Below are positions 14,868 to 22,642 of a stretch of 64,000 bases of DNA, in pieces (the first letter of the stretch is position 1; every line of letters starts with the position of its first letter). The notes under the pieces are model-generated. The model saw only the letters and a program-made list of their open reading frames with translations, did not search any database and was not told the origin of the DNA. This DNA comes from Palsa-1447 sp964414785 (GTDB lineage Bacteria; Verrucomicrobiota; Verrucomicrobiia; Opitutales; Opitutaceae). The translations under genes and the position numbers were made by a program. The stretch lies in assembly GCA_964414785.1 (NCBI GenBank), contig CAYPXZ010000001.1, positions 124,001-188,000 of the forward strand, given 5' to 3'.

Positions 14868-16277
14868 ATGAGTCTTTTTTCCTCACTCAATGCTGCGAGC
14901 CAGGGGCTGGACGCACAGAGCTACGCGATCGGGATTGCGGGAAAGAACCTGAGCAACATCAACAACGCCTCCTATTCCAAGGAGACCGTGGTCTTCAGCA
15001 ACGATGGTTCGGTCAACACGGTGGGTGGCCCGGTCGATCTGGGCGTCAGCACGAGTGTGGTGCAGGAGAGTGATCCACTTCTCAACGCCCAGGTGGCCAG
15101 CGAGAATTCGACGACATCTTCCTTTTCCACGCAGCAGCAGTTCCTGGAGGAGGCCCAGACGGCTCTCGGGGAAAACCTCAGCAATACGTCCGCATCGAGC
15201 AGCACGTCGTCCACGGGTGTGGGTTCAAGCGGCCTGAGCTCGCAGATCGACAACTTCTTCAACGCGGTTCAAAGCCTTGCAGCATCGCCCGGGGACGCCA
15301 CGAAGAGCCAGGTCGTATTGGCCCAGGCTTCGGTGCTGGCCGAAACGTTCCAGCAGACGAACAGCAACCTCGCCCAGGTCCGCGGCGACCTGAACACCGA
15401 GATTCAGAGCAGCGTGGCGGACGCCAATTCCCAGCTCCAGAAGATTGCATCGCTGAACCAGCAGATCGCCCAGTTTGAGGCGGGCAACCCGGGTTCGGCC
15501 CTCGACCTGCGCGACCAACGCCAGGCGGCCATCGAGCAGCTCGCCAACGACGTCCCAATCACCACCACGGCCGGGCCCAACGGCTCGGTTCAGGTTTCGA
15601 TGAAGGACGGATCGGGCAACCCGGTTGCGCTCGTCAGCGGATCGACCGTCACGGGCCCTTTGACCTTCTCCGGCAGCACCCTGAGTGGTGGAGCGTCGGC
15701 GACGGCGCTCCAGATCTCGTCCGGATCGATCTATGGGGCCCTCAATGTCCGCGATGGAGAGCTCTCCCAGATCCAATCGAGCATCGACGCCGTGGCCAAC
15801 CAGATCGTTACGTCGGTCAACGCGGCCTACAGCGCTACGGGAGGCAGCTTTTTCGACCCGGCCGGAACGACGGCCGGAACGATTGCGGTTTCGGCCAACC
15901 TTGCCGCCAACCCGCCCGTGGCGGGCGTGGGCGCCGCGGGTGACAACTCCGTCGCCCTTGCCGTTGCGGCCGTGGCAAACACCGCATACTCGACGGGCAG
16001 CGGCGATGCAATCACAGGCACGATCGGCGGCTATTACGACGCAGCGGTCAGCAATCTGGGCGAGTCCGTCTCGAACATGAACAACCTCGTGGACAGCCAG
16101 ACTGCCGTGCAGAATCTGGCGCAAACCCAAAGGTCAAACGTGAGTGGGGTTTCGATGAACGAGGAGATGGGAAACCTGATGAAGTATGAGAATGCCTTCC
16201 AGGCGAACGCCCGGGTGTTCTCCGTGATCAACACCATGATTTCATCCCTCGTGAACGATATGGGCGTCGGAACTTAA
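14868..16277 (+). CDS. flgK: Hook-filament junction protein FlgK
   Basis: FlgK (HAP1) joins hook and filament. The 469-residue product has the amino-terminal axial segment MSLFSSLNAASQGLDAQSYA with IAGKNLSNINNASYSKETVV, and a carboxy-terminal coiled segment ending MNEEMGNLMKYENAFQANAR followed by VFSVINTMISSLVNDM. The middle region is Ser/Thr/Ala-rich and of low conservation, as is typical of the exposed domains. It is near the usual length of the family, and flgL follows after 12 bases. Confidence 0.96.
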   Translation: MSLFSSLNAASQGLDAQSYAIGIAGKNLSNINNASYSKETVVFSNDGSVNTVGGPVDLGVSTSVVQESDPLLNAQVASENSTTSSFSTQQQFLEEAQTALGENLSNTSASSSTSSTGVGSSGLSSQIDNFFNAVQSLAASPGDATKSQVVLAQASVLAETFQQTNSNLAQVRGDLNTEIQSSVADANSQLQKIASLNQQIAQFEAGNPGSALDLRDQRQAAIEQLANDVPITTTAGPNGSVQVSMKDGSGNPVALVSGSTVTGPLTFSGSTLSGGASATALQISSGSIYGALNVRDGELSQIQSSIDAVANQIVTSVNAAYSATGGSFFDPAGTTAGTIAVSANLAANPPVAGVGAAGDNSVALAVAAVANTAYSTGSGDAITGTIGGYYDAAVSNLGESVSNMNNLVDSQTAVQNLAQTQRSNVSGVSMNEEMGNLMKYENAFQANARVFSVINTMISSLVNDMGVGT

Positions 16278-16289
16278 TCTCTTACCACC

Positions 16290-17195
16290 ATGCGCGTTTC
16301 TGATAACATCGCCGCCAACAACATCATCCTGGAGATGGAGCAATTGAGCTCCAGGGAGGTCCAGCTGCAGTCCCAGGTATCTACCGGACTAAGCGTGTCC
16401 CAGGCTTCGGACAGCCCGGGGGAGTACTCCACGGTGATGAGCGACAACTCGCAGAGCAAGGCGATCAGCCAGTACTCCGCAAATGGCAACCAGGCCGTGC
16501 AGATCAGCAATGCCACGCTGAGCGCCCTGCAGGGGCTCAACAGCGTGGCCGACAAGGCCAGCCAGGTCGCAATCATCGGCTCCGCCGCTTCGACCTCGGC
16601 ATCCTCAATGGCGTCCTATGCGGCTGAGATCGACGGGCTCATCCAGCAGACTGTCCAGATGGGCAACAGCCAGTACAACAACAGTTTCCTATTTTCCGGA
16701 ACCGCGACGACGACGGCGCCCTATGTCACGACCGTTAACGCCTCCGGATCCATCACGGGTGTAACCTACGCGGGGAACACCACCCAATCCACGATTCCCA
16801 TCTCGGAATCCTCAAACATCGCAGTGGGCTCCGATAGCGCGACAAACCAGGGACTGGCGACCTTCATGAACAACCTGATCGCCCTTCGCGACGCGCTCAA
16901 CGCGGGGGATTCGGCGGCGGTCACGACGGCCCAGACCGCGCTCGCTTCGTCGGAGAACGTGATCACCAACGAGGTTGCGGTCCAGGGGGCCCTGCAAACG
17001 CGCATTCAGATCACCCAGGCGCAGCAGACTAGCCTCGCAACGCAGTTAGGACAGGACGTCTCGAACATCACGAGCACCGACCTCGCCACAACCTCCGTCC
17101 AGCTGACCCAGGCCCAGAACGCCTATCAGGCCGCCGTCCAATCGGCAGCCGCACTCCTCCAGAAGAACATCCTTACCTACCTCCCAATCCAGTAA
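16290..17195 (+). CDS. flgL: Hook-filament junction protein FlgL
   Basis: FlgL (HAP3) is the second hook-filament junction protein and is related to flagellin. The 301-residue product starts MRVSDNIAANNIILEMEQLS and has the flagellin-type amino-terminal region (LQSQVSTGLSVSQASDSPGE) and a carboxy-terminal helical region ending in LTQAQNAYQAAVQSAAALLQ. It follows flgK and precedes fliW. No flagellin gene lies in the window, so the filament protein is encoded elsewhere. Confidence 0.94.
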   Translation: MRVSDNIAANNIILEMEQLSSREVQLQSQVSTGLSVSQASDSPGEYSTVMSDNSQSKAISQYSANGNQAVQISNATLSALQGLNSVADKASQVAIIGSAASTSASSMASYAAEIDGLIQQTVQMGNSQYNNSFLFSGTATTTAPYVTTVNASGSITGVTYAGNTTQSTIPISESSNIAVGSDSATNQGLATFMNNLIALRDALNAGDSAAVTTAQTALASSENVITNEVAVQGALQTRIQITQAQQTSLATQLGQDVSNITSTDLATTSVQLTQAQNAYQAAVQSAAALLQKNILTYLPIQ

Positions 17196-17212
17196 GCCCT
17201 GAGCACGACTCC

Positions 17213-17671
17213 ATGAAAATCCTCCCCGACGTTAATCCCGCTGAGTTCGAGACGCCCGATGCGAACACGATCACCTTACCGCAGGGCATCATCGGCTTCG
17301 CCGCGTATACCCGGGCGGAGCTGCTCTATCAGCCGGACCAGCTGCCTTTCCTTTGGCTCAGGCTTCACAACGCGACCGATAGCATTTGCTTCATCGTGGT
17401 CGAACCCTGCGGCGTGATTTCCGGCTACGATCCCGAGCTCTTTGACCAGGATGCCGCAGCCCTCGAGATCACCCGTGCGGAAGACGCCATGGTGCTCAAC
17501 ATCGTCGCGCTGAAGAATCAAAACCCGCTCGACGCGACGGTAAACCTGGTGGGTCCGATTGTCGTCAACCGCCGCACCCGGATCGGCCGTCAGCTCATTT
17601 TGGCCAACTATTCGCGCTACAGTGCCAACTTCCAGCTTGTCGATTCCCGGATTGCCGTGGCCTGCGCCTAA
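17213..17671 (+). CDS. fliW: Flagellar assembly factor FliW (CsrA antagonist)
   Basis: FliW binds CsrA and flagellin; as flagellin is exported, freed FliW sequesters CsrA and releases flagellin translation. The 152-residue protein has the typical amino-terminal segment TLPQGIIGFAAYTRAELLYQ and the carboxy-terminal LIGPIVVNRRT-like NLVGPIVVNRRTRIGRQLIL. Length is normal. It is followed after 15 bases by csrA, the classic pairing in bacteria that use this checkpoint. Confidence 0.96.
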   Translation: MKILPDVNPAEFETPDANTITLPQGIIGFAAYTRAELLYQPDQLPFLWLRLHNATDSICFIVVEPCGVISGYDPELFDQDAAALEITRAEDAMVLNIVALKNQNPLDATVNLVGPIVVNRRTRIGRQLILANYSRYSANFQLVDSRIAVACA

Positions 17672-17686
17672 ACCGGAACCCTTTCC

Positions 17687-17941
17687 ATGCTTGTCCTCTC
17701 CCGAAAGGTCAACGAGGCCATCGTCATAGGCGATGGGATCGAGATCCGAATCAACCGAATCGACGGCGACGTCATAAAGGTTGGGATCATCGCTCCCCGC
17801 GAGATCCCGGTCTTCCGCAAGGAAGTGCACGCCTCCATGGTAGCCACCAACCAGACTGCCGCATTCAAGGCCCCCACGGGTGTCGCTGGCATGATCACCC
17901 TGCCCAGGATTACGCGGCCGCGCGAGGTGCGATCCGCCTAG
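17687..17941 (+). CDS. csrA: Carbon storage regulator CsrA with extended tail
   Basis: CsrA binds GGA motifs in mRNA leaders and represses translation, including that of flagellin. The first 60 residues are typical: MLVLSRKVNEAIVIGDGIEI, then GDVIKVGIIAPREIPVFRKE with the RNA-binding Arg residues in place. At 84 residues it is longer than the 61-residue enteric protein; the extra carboxy-terminal part (about residues 60-84, ending PRITRPREVRSA) agrees with the FliW-responsive type, in which a longer tail contacts FliW. It is co-transcribed with fliW. Confidence 0.96.
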   Translation: MLVLSRKVNEAIVIGDGIEIRINRIDGDVIKVGIIAPREIPVFRKEVHASMVATNQTAAFKAPTGVAGMITLPRITRPREVRSA

Positions 17942-18004
17942 GAAGTCCCCCTTGCCCAACCGTGCCCCCATTTAGCGACGTAGCCAGATAACTCCATTCG
18001 ACCC

Positions 18005-18328
18005 ATGAATATCGCCAACACCGTTTCGCAGACTTCGATTGTCGCTGATGACTTGGCCAAGTCACAGCAGTTGATCGGCCACCCCCAGACCCGCCGGCCA
18101 GCCGAGTCGAGCGATGGCGGCACGGCCGGCTCGAAGCTGCAGCTTCAAGCGGCCACGCTCCAGGTGGAGTCGCAGAACGTCGCATCGGCGCTGCCGGCCA
18201 TCACGGACGTCAATTTGGCTGCGATAGCCTCCAAGGTCGCCTCTTCCAAGATCCTTTCCCAGCCGGATCAGGCGGTCGCCGCCCAGGCAAACCTAGACGC
18301 CGAGGCGGTCTACAAGCTCCTGAACTAG
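18005..18328 (+). CDS. Small protein with flagellin-like carboxy-terminal motif
   Basis: The 107-residue product begins MNIANTVSQTSIVADDLAKS and has an Ala/Ser/Gln-rich, helical composition with no signal peptide or membrane segment. Its end, SSKILSQPDQAVAAQANLDA followed by EAVYKLLN, resembles the terminal helix of flagellins (AMLAQAN...VLSLL type). I do not recognise a named family. It is the last gene of the flagellar block, 63 bases after csrA, and faces the hybrid kinase convergently. It could be a filament-related export substrate, a FliW/CsrA partner or an assembly decoy; none of these is proved. Confidence 0.65.
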   Translation: MNIANTVSQTSIVADDLAKSQQLIGHPQTRRPAESSDGGTAGSKLQLQAATLQVESQNVASALPAITDVNLAAIASKVASSKILSQPDQAVAAQANLDAEAVYKLLN

Positions 18329-18347
18329 CCAGGGCTGCGCCGAATCG

Positions 18348-21300
18348 TCACCGCGACGACAAGCTCTTGTGGACGGCGGCCGCGAGCTCCTCGTTGGTGA
18401 AGGGCTTCGAAAGAAGTGATACCTGGCCGATCTGCGCCAGCATCTCCGGGGAGATGCGCGAGAAATACCCTGACATGATCACGACGGGCAGGAGCGGCGC
18501 GACGATGCGCGCCTCGGATGCCAGGTCGATTCCCTTCATGATGGGCATCGTCTGGTCCGTCAGCAGGAGGGAGAATTCGGAGGGATTCTGGCGAAGCGCC
18601 TCTAGGCAGTTCACCGGCGATTCAAAGGACGCCACGCGGTACCCGAGCTTCCGAAGGGCCATCTCGGCCAGGCTGCGGACTATGTCCTCGTCATCCACCA
18701 TCGCTATCAGCTGGCCGGCGCCGCGGGGAACAGCGTCGTCGGACTCATCTGCCCCCGAGGGGTTGGTTTCCGTAACCTCGGGCAGGTGAATGGTGAACGT
18801 TGTCCCCTGGCCCACGGTGCTTTCGACGGTGATGGAGCCTTGGTGGGCCTGAATGATCCCGTGCACAACGGAGAGGCCGAGCCCGGTGCCCTGGCCGACC
18901 TCCTTCGTGGTGAAGAAGGGGTCGAAGATCCTCCGGCTTGTCTCGTCGTCCATGCCGTGCCCGGTGTCGCGGAACGTCAGCCTTAGGAAACGGCCAGGGG
19001 CATTCTGGCTGAGCGCCTGGGCCTGGACCTCATCGAGGTACACGGACTCGAGCTTGATGTGCATCGTCCCCCCACCGGACTGCATCGCGTGCGCCGCATT
19101 GGAGCCAAGGTTTAGGAGCACCTGGTGGAGCTGGGTCGCATCGGCGAGCACGCGGCCGCAGTTCTCGGCAACCGTGACCTCGATCCGGACGGTGGCGGGA
19201 ACCGAGGCGCGCAGGAACCGGCCTGCGTCCTCGGCGAGCTGGCCCATGTCCACGGGGATCTTCTCGCTTCCCGTCTGGCGGGAGAACGTGAGGATGTGGT
19301 CGATGAGCTCCCGGGCGCGCAGGCTGGCCTCCCGTGCGGCGCTCAGGAACTCGCGCACCGGATCCCCCTCCGGGATGGTCTCCAGGGCGAGCTCCTGGTA
19401 GCCGAGTATTCCGGTGAGCAGGTTGTTGAAGTCGTGAGCGATGCCGCCGGCAAGCGTACCGAGCGTATCCATCTTCTGCGCCTGGAAGAGCTGGCCCTCG
19501 AGGTGCCGGCGCATCTCCTCCGCATCTCGCCGCGCCGTGATGTCCTGGAAGGCGCCATAGACGCGCGAGGTCTTCCCATCCTTGACCTGGGCCCTCCCCA
19601 GTATCCGCACCCAGAGCTTGTGGCCGCGGGCCGTGGTCATCGGCAGCTCCAGGTCGAACCCCGATCCCTCCTCGGAGGCGTTCTTCATGGCCGCGGAGAG
19701 CGTCTCCCTCGCCTGGCCGGCGTAGAACTCCAGTGCCCTCTCGGCCGTGGGCTCGTACCCGAGGTCGACCTCGTGGATCCGGAACATCTCGGGCGACCAC
19801 GTCGTCTGGGATCTCGCCACGTCCCACTCCCACGCGCCGATCTGCGCCAGGCGGCTGAGCTGGAGCGACATCTCCTCGCCGTGTCGCAGCCGCTCCTCCA
19901 TCTCCTTCTGGGAGGTGATGTCGGTAAGGGTCCCGACAATCCGGAGCGGGTTGCCGTTTGAGTCAAAGGCCACAACCTTGCCCCGGTCCAGCACCCACAC
20001 CCAGTGGCCCGACTTGTGCCAGAGGCGGTATTCGCACTGGTACACCGACTTTCGCCCCTCCTTGTAATCGATGGACGCGGCCTTCACCGCCGGAATGTCC
20101 TCTGAATGCCCGAGCGTCCGCCATAGCTCGGACTTCGTGGGAAGTTCCTCGGGGGAAAACCCGAGCATTTCGGCGCATCTCGGACTGCGGAAGATCGAGC
20201 CCGTGACGCAATTGTGGTCCCAGATCCCATCGTTGTTGCCGGCGATCGCGAGCTGCCAGCGCTCCTCGGTGATGCGCAGCTCCTCCCTCAGGTCGTGCTG
20301 GTCGGTTATGTCGCTGTCAAAGCCGACCATGCTCTGCGGCTTGCCGTTGTTCTCTCGCAGCAGGTAGCCGCGGGACGCGATGTGGCGGATGGTCCCGTCG
20401 GGCCTGACGATCCTGAAGGTGTGGTCGAGTTGTATAGCGCCGGTGCTGATCGATCGGTCGATGTCGGCAAGGGCCTGTGGCAGGTCCTCCGGGACGACGC
20501 GCGCCTGCCAATCGCGAACGTGGCCCGTGAGCTGTTCGCGCGTGATCCCATAGATCTCGAGCAGGCGGTCGTCCCACTGCATCTCATCCGTCGGGAAGTC
20601 GAACTTCCAGACGCCGTATCCCGCCGCGTTCAGGACGAAGAGCAGGCGCTGGTTCAGGGCCTGGAGCGCGTGCTCGCGCTCGCGATCGGCCGTGACGTCG
20701 CGGTTGAGTCCCACCATGCGGACGATCTTGCCATCGCTGTTTCGGTGCACCGTCGTGCGTGAGGCGATGTACCTGAGCTGCCCGTCCTTGCGGATGATTC
20801 GGAACTCGCTGTCGGAGGTGGGGCCTGCCGGCAGATTCTCCGGGACACCCGGCTCGCGTTCCGCCCGGTCCTCGGGATGGACGAAGGCCAGCCACGTCTC
20901 GATCGAGCCGTCGAACTCGCCCGGCTGCAGCCCATAGATGGAGCACTGGCGCGCATCCCAAAGCTGGCGCCCGGACACCATGTCCCAGTCAAACACGCCG
21001 TAGTCACCGGAATGCAGGGCAAGCTGGAGGCGCTCGGTCGTCTCGTGAAGCCGGCGCGTGCGTTCCGCGACCTCCATCTCCAGGTTTGCCGCCTGATGCT
21101 GCATGCGCGCGAGGAGCGCATCGCGGGAACCCTCGGCGTCGCGGCGCTGCCGGTCCAGAGCCTCCATTTCCTGGAGCAACGAAGCCAGGGTCCCGAAGAG
21201 GAAGACAGAGAGGATCAGGACCGCCAGGACCGCGAGGTCATCGTGCCCCGGGATAAGCGGCAGCAGCCACAGCGCCACGAGGGCGTAGATGATGATCGGC

Positions 21301-21974
21301 GCGCTCACTCCGAACAGGACAAGGCGAAGCGCGATGTACCCGAGCGAATGGGTTCGGGAGAACACGCTCAGGACGGCCGAATTGAAGCGCGTCAGCAGAA
21401 GGCTGGTTCCCAGGAGCAGGAACCCGAGGACGCTCCCGATGGACATCCCAAGCTCGATGGACTTGGGGTTGACGACATACCCGGTCAGGGTGATCAGCGC
21501 GAAATTGGCCACCGCGAGCGCCAGCCAGTTGGAGAGCGAAAGCCACGAGCGGCTCCGAAGGCGCAGGCTGACGATCGCCAGGCCGGTCACGATGAAGGGG
21601 AGGGTCGTGGTGAGCGGAATCTGGGTGGGTCCCGTCTTCTCTGAAGCTGAGTCGCGGAAGAGCAGGTCGGCTCCGGGGTGCTGCACAATGACGAAGGAGA
21701 CGAGCGAGAAGGTCGCCAGCAGAACAACGAGGGTCGCGATGATCTGCGCCGCGGCCACCCGTGCGGGGCGCTCCGAACGCTGCATCAGGAGCAGGGCGGT
21801 GCCCGACAGGACGAAGCAGAGGGCCGAATTCGGGCCCATGGGGTTCCATCCGTTGCGGTAGGTGCGAAGCAGGTCGAGGTGAAGGGCCACGCCCGCCAGG
21901 GCCACCACCCCAATGGCGACCGCGGCTCCGGCAGCCGCCACACCGATCCGCCGCAATTTCGTCTCTTCAATCAT
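18348..21974 (-). CDS. Hybrid histidine kinase with four PAS domains and a receiver
   Basis: This protein (about 1,208 residues) senses signals and autophosphorylates. From the amino terminus it has about seven to eight hydrophobic segments (first about 280 residues), a coiled coil, four PAS-PAC repeats (about residues 310-830), a histidine-kinase dimerisation domain with phospho-acceptor His847 (AGGIAHDFNNLLTGILGY), an ATPase domain (GHGMDDETSRRIFDPFFTTK and GTGLGLSVVHGI) and a carboxy-terminal receiver with Asp1140 in LLLTDQTMPIM. I chose the ATG at 21974 (MIEETKLRR) over an upstream TTG because it begins just before the first membrane helix. It is convergent with the flagellar block and has no obvious partner regulator nearby. 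Confidence 0.88.
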   Translation of the reverse strand: MIEETKLRRIGVAAAGAAVAIGVVALAGVALHLDLLRTYRNGWNPMGPNSALCFVLSGTALLLMQRSERPARVAAAQIIATLVVLLATFSLVSFVIVQHPGADLLFRDSASEKTGPTQIPLTTTLPFIVTGLAIVSLRLRSRSWLSLSNWLALAVANFALITLTGYVVNPKSIELGMSIGSVLGFLLLGTSLLLTRFNSAVLSVFSRTHSLGYIALRLVLFGVSAPIIIYALVALWLLPLIPGHDDLAVLAVLILSVFLFGTLASLLQEMEALDRQRRDAEGSRDALLARMQHQAANLEMEVAERTRRLHETTERLQLALHSGDYGVFDWDMVSGRQLWDARQCSIYGLQPGEFDGSIETWLAFVHPEDRAEREPGVPENLPAGPTSDSEFRIIRKDGQLRYIASRTTVHRNSDGKIVRMVGLNRDVTADREREHALQALNQRLLFVLNAAGYGVWKFDFPTDEMQWDDRLLEIYGITREQLTGHVRDWQARVVPEDLPQALADIDRSISTGAIQLDHTFRIVRPDGTIRHIASRGYLLRENNGKPQSMVGFDSDITDQHDLREELRITEERWQLAIAGNNDGIWDHNCVTGSIFRSPRCAEMLGFSPEELPTKSELWRTLGHSEDIPAVKAASIDYKEGRKSVYQCEYRLWHKSGHWVWVLDRGKVVAFDSNGNPLRIVGTLTDITSQKEMEERLRHGEEMSLQLSRLAQIGAWEWDVARSQTTWSPEMFRIHEVDLGYEPTAERALEFYAGQARETLSAAMKNASEEGSGFDLELPMTTARGHKLWVRILGRAQVKDGKTSRVYGAFQDITARRDAEEMRRHLEGQLFQAQKMDTLGTLAGGIAHDFNNLLTGILGYQELALETIPEGDPVREFLSAAREASLRARELIDHILTFSRQTGSEKIPVDMGQLAEDAGRFLRASVPATVRIEVTVAENCGRVLADATQLHQVLLNLGSNAAHAMQSGGGTMHIKLESVYLDEVQAQALSQNAPGRFLRLTFRDTGHGMDDETSRRIFDPFFTTKEVGQGTGLGLSVVHGIIQAHQGSITVESTVGQGTTFTIHLPEVTETNPSGADESDDAVPRGAGQLIAMVDDEDIVRSLAEMALRKLGYRVASFESPVNCLEALRQNPSEFSLLLTDQTMPIMKGIDLASEARIVAPLLPVVIMSGYFSRISPEMLAQIGQVSLLSKPFTNEELAAAVHKSLSSR

Positions 21975-22204
21975 TGATTCGGAGGGGAGGGCGAAATTCA
22001 CAGGGAGGCGTGGAAAGGGCAATCTTTATGCAAGATGCGGAGGCTAAAGGGACATCGGCACTTAATTTGGGTCCCAAAGGCCAAAGTCTCTTTTGCCTTT
22101 CGCTGGCGGCAGCCCTCGGACTTACACGCCTACCTCCGGCCCGGCCGGGCGCGGTGCGATCCAGGGGCACTGCCGCGAACCCGCCGCTGGGCCACGAATG
22201 CGTT

Positions 22205-22230
22205 CGTTTCCTCTTAACTAGCAGGAAACG
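22205..22230 (+). repeat. Inverted repeat upstream of the TonB-domain gene
   Basis: CGTTTCCT (22205-22212) and AGGAAACG (22223-22230) form a perfect 8-bp dyad with a 10-base loop, ending 25 bases before the ATG at 22256. It could be an operator or a leader hairpin. The rest of the 281-base gap between the divergent genes has no gene; it also contains TTTGGG-T-CCCAAA. Confidence 0.5.
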
Positions 22231-22255
22231 GGGTCGATTTGGCGGGGAGCAGATT

Positions 22256-22603
22256 ATGAAGATTAAAATCGCACTAGTCCTCACGGCGATGTTTGCGGCC
22301 TCTGCAATGCCCGCGCGAGCCGACGAAGTAACTGAGCCGCCGGTCCCCGTGAGGATCGTACGCCCCTCCTACCCGGAGTCCCTTCGCCGGGAGGGTATAG
22401 CCGGGGTCGTGACCGTGTCTTGCACGATCGATGAGAAGGGTAATGTCATTGATCCTAAGGTTGTTAAGTCAACCAACAATGCATTCTCATCTCCCGCGAT
22501 CGATGCGCTCTCCCATTGGAAATTCAAGCCAGCAAAGAAGGGCGGAAACGCCGTGCCGATCAAGGTCTCCTTCCCGATCCAATTCAAGATGGAAGAGGAT
22601 TAG
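22256..22603 (+). CDS. Small TonB carboxy-terminal domain protein (periplasmic)
   Basis: The 115-residue product has a signal peptide (MKIKIALVLTAMFAASAMPA, cleaved after ARA) followed directly by a TonB-type carboxy-terminal domain: RIVRPSYPESLRREGIAGVV, then VTVSCTIDEKGNVIDPKVVK and SPAIDALSHWKFKPAKK. There is no membrane anchor or proline-rich spacer, so it cannot act as a full energy-transducing TonB unless it associates with another protein. Soluble mini-TonB proteins of this kind are common in Verrucomicrobiota but their function is not settled. The ATG at 22256 follows a GGGGAGC ribosome-site-like sequence; the frame is open further upstream but not coding. Confidence 0.8.
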   Translation: MKIKIALVLTAMFAASAMPARADEVTEPPVPVRIVRPSYPESLRREGIAGVVTVSCTIDEKGNVIDPKVVKSTNNAFSSPAIDALSHWKFKPAKKGGNAVPIKVSFPIQFKMEED

Positions 22604-22642
22604 GAGGTCCTGTTTTCAGGTTCTATAACTCATTATCCAACC

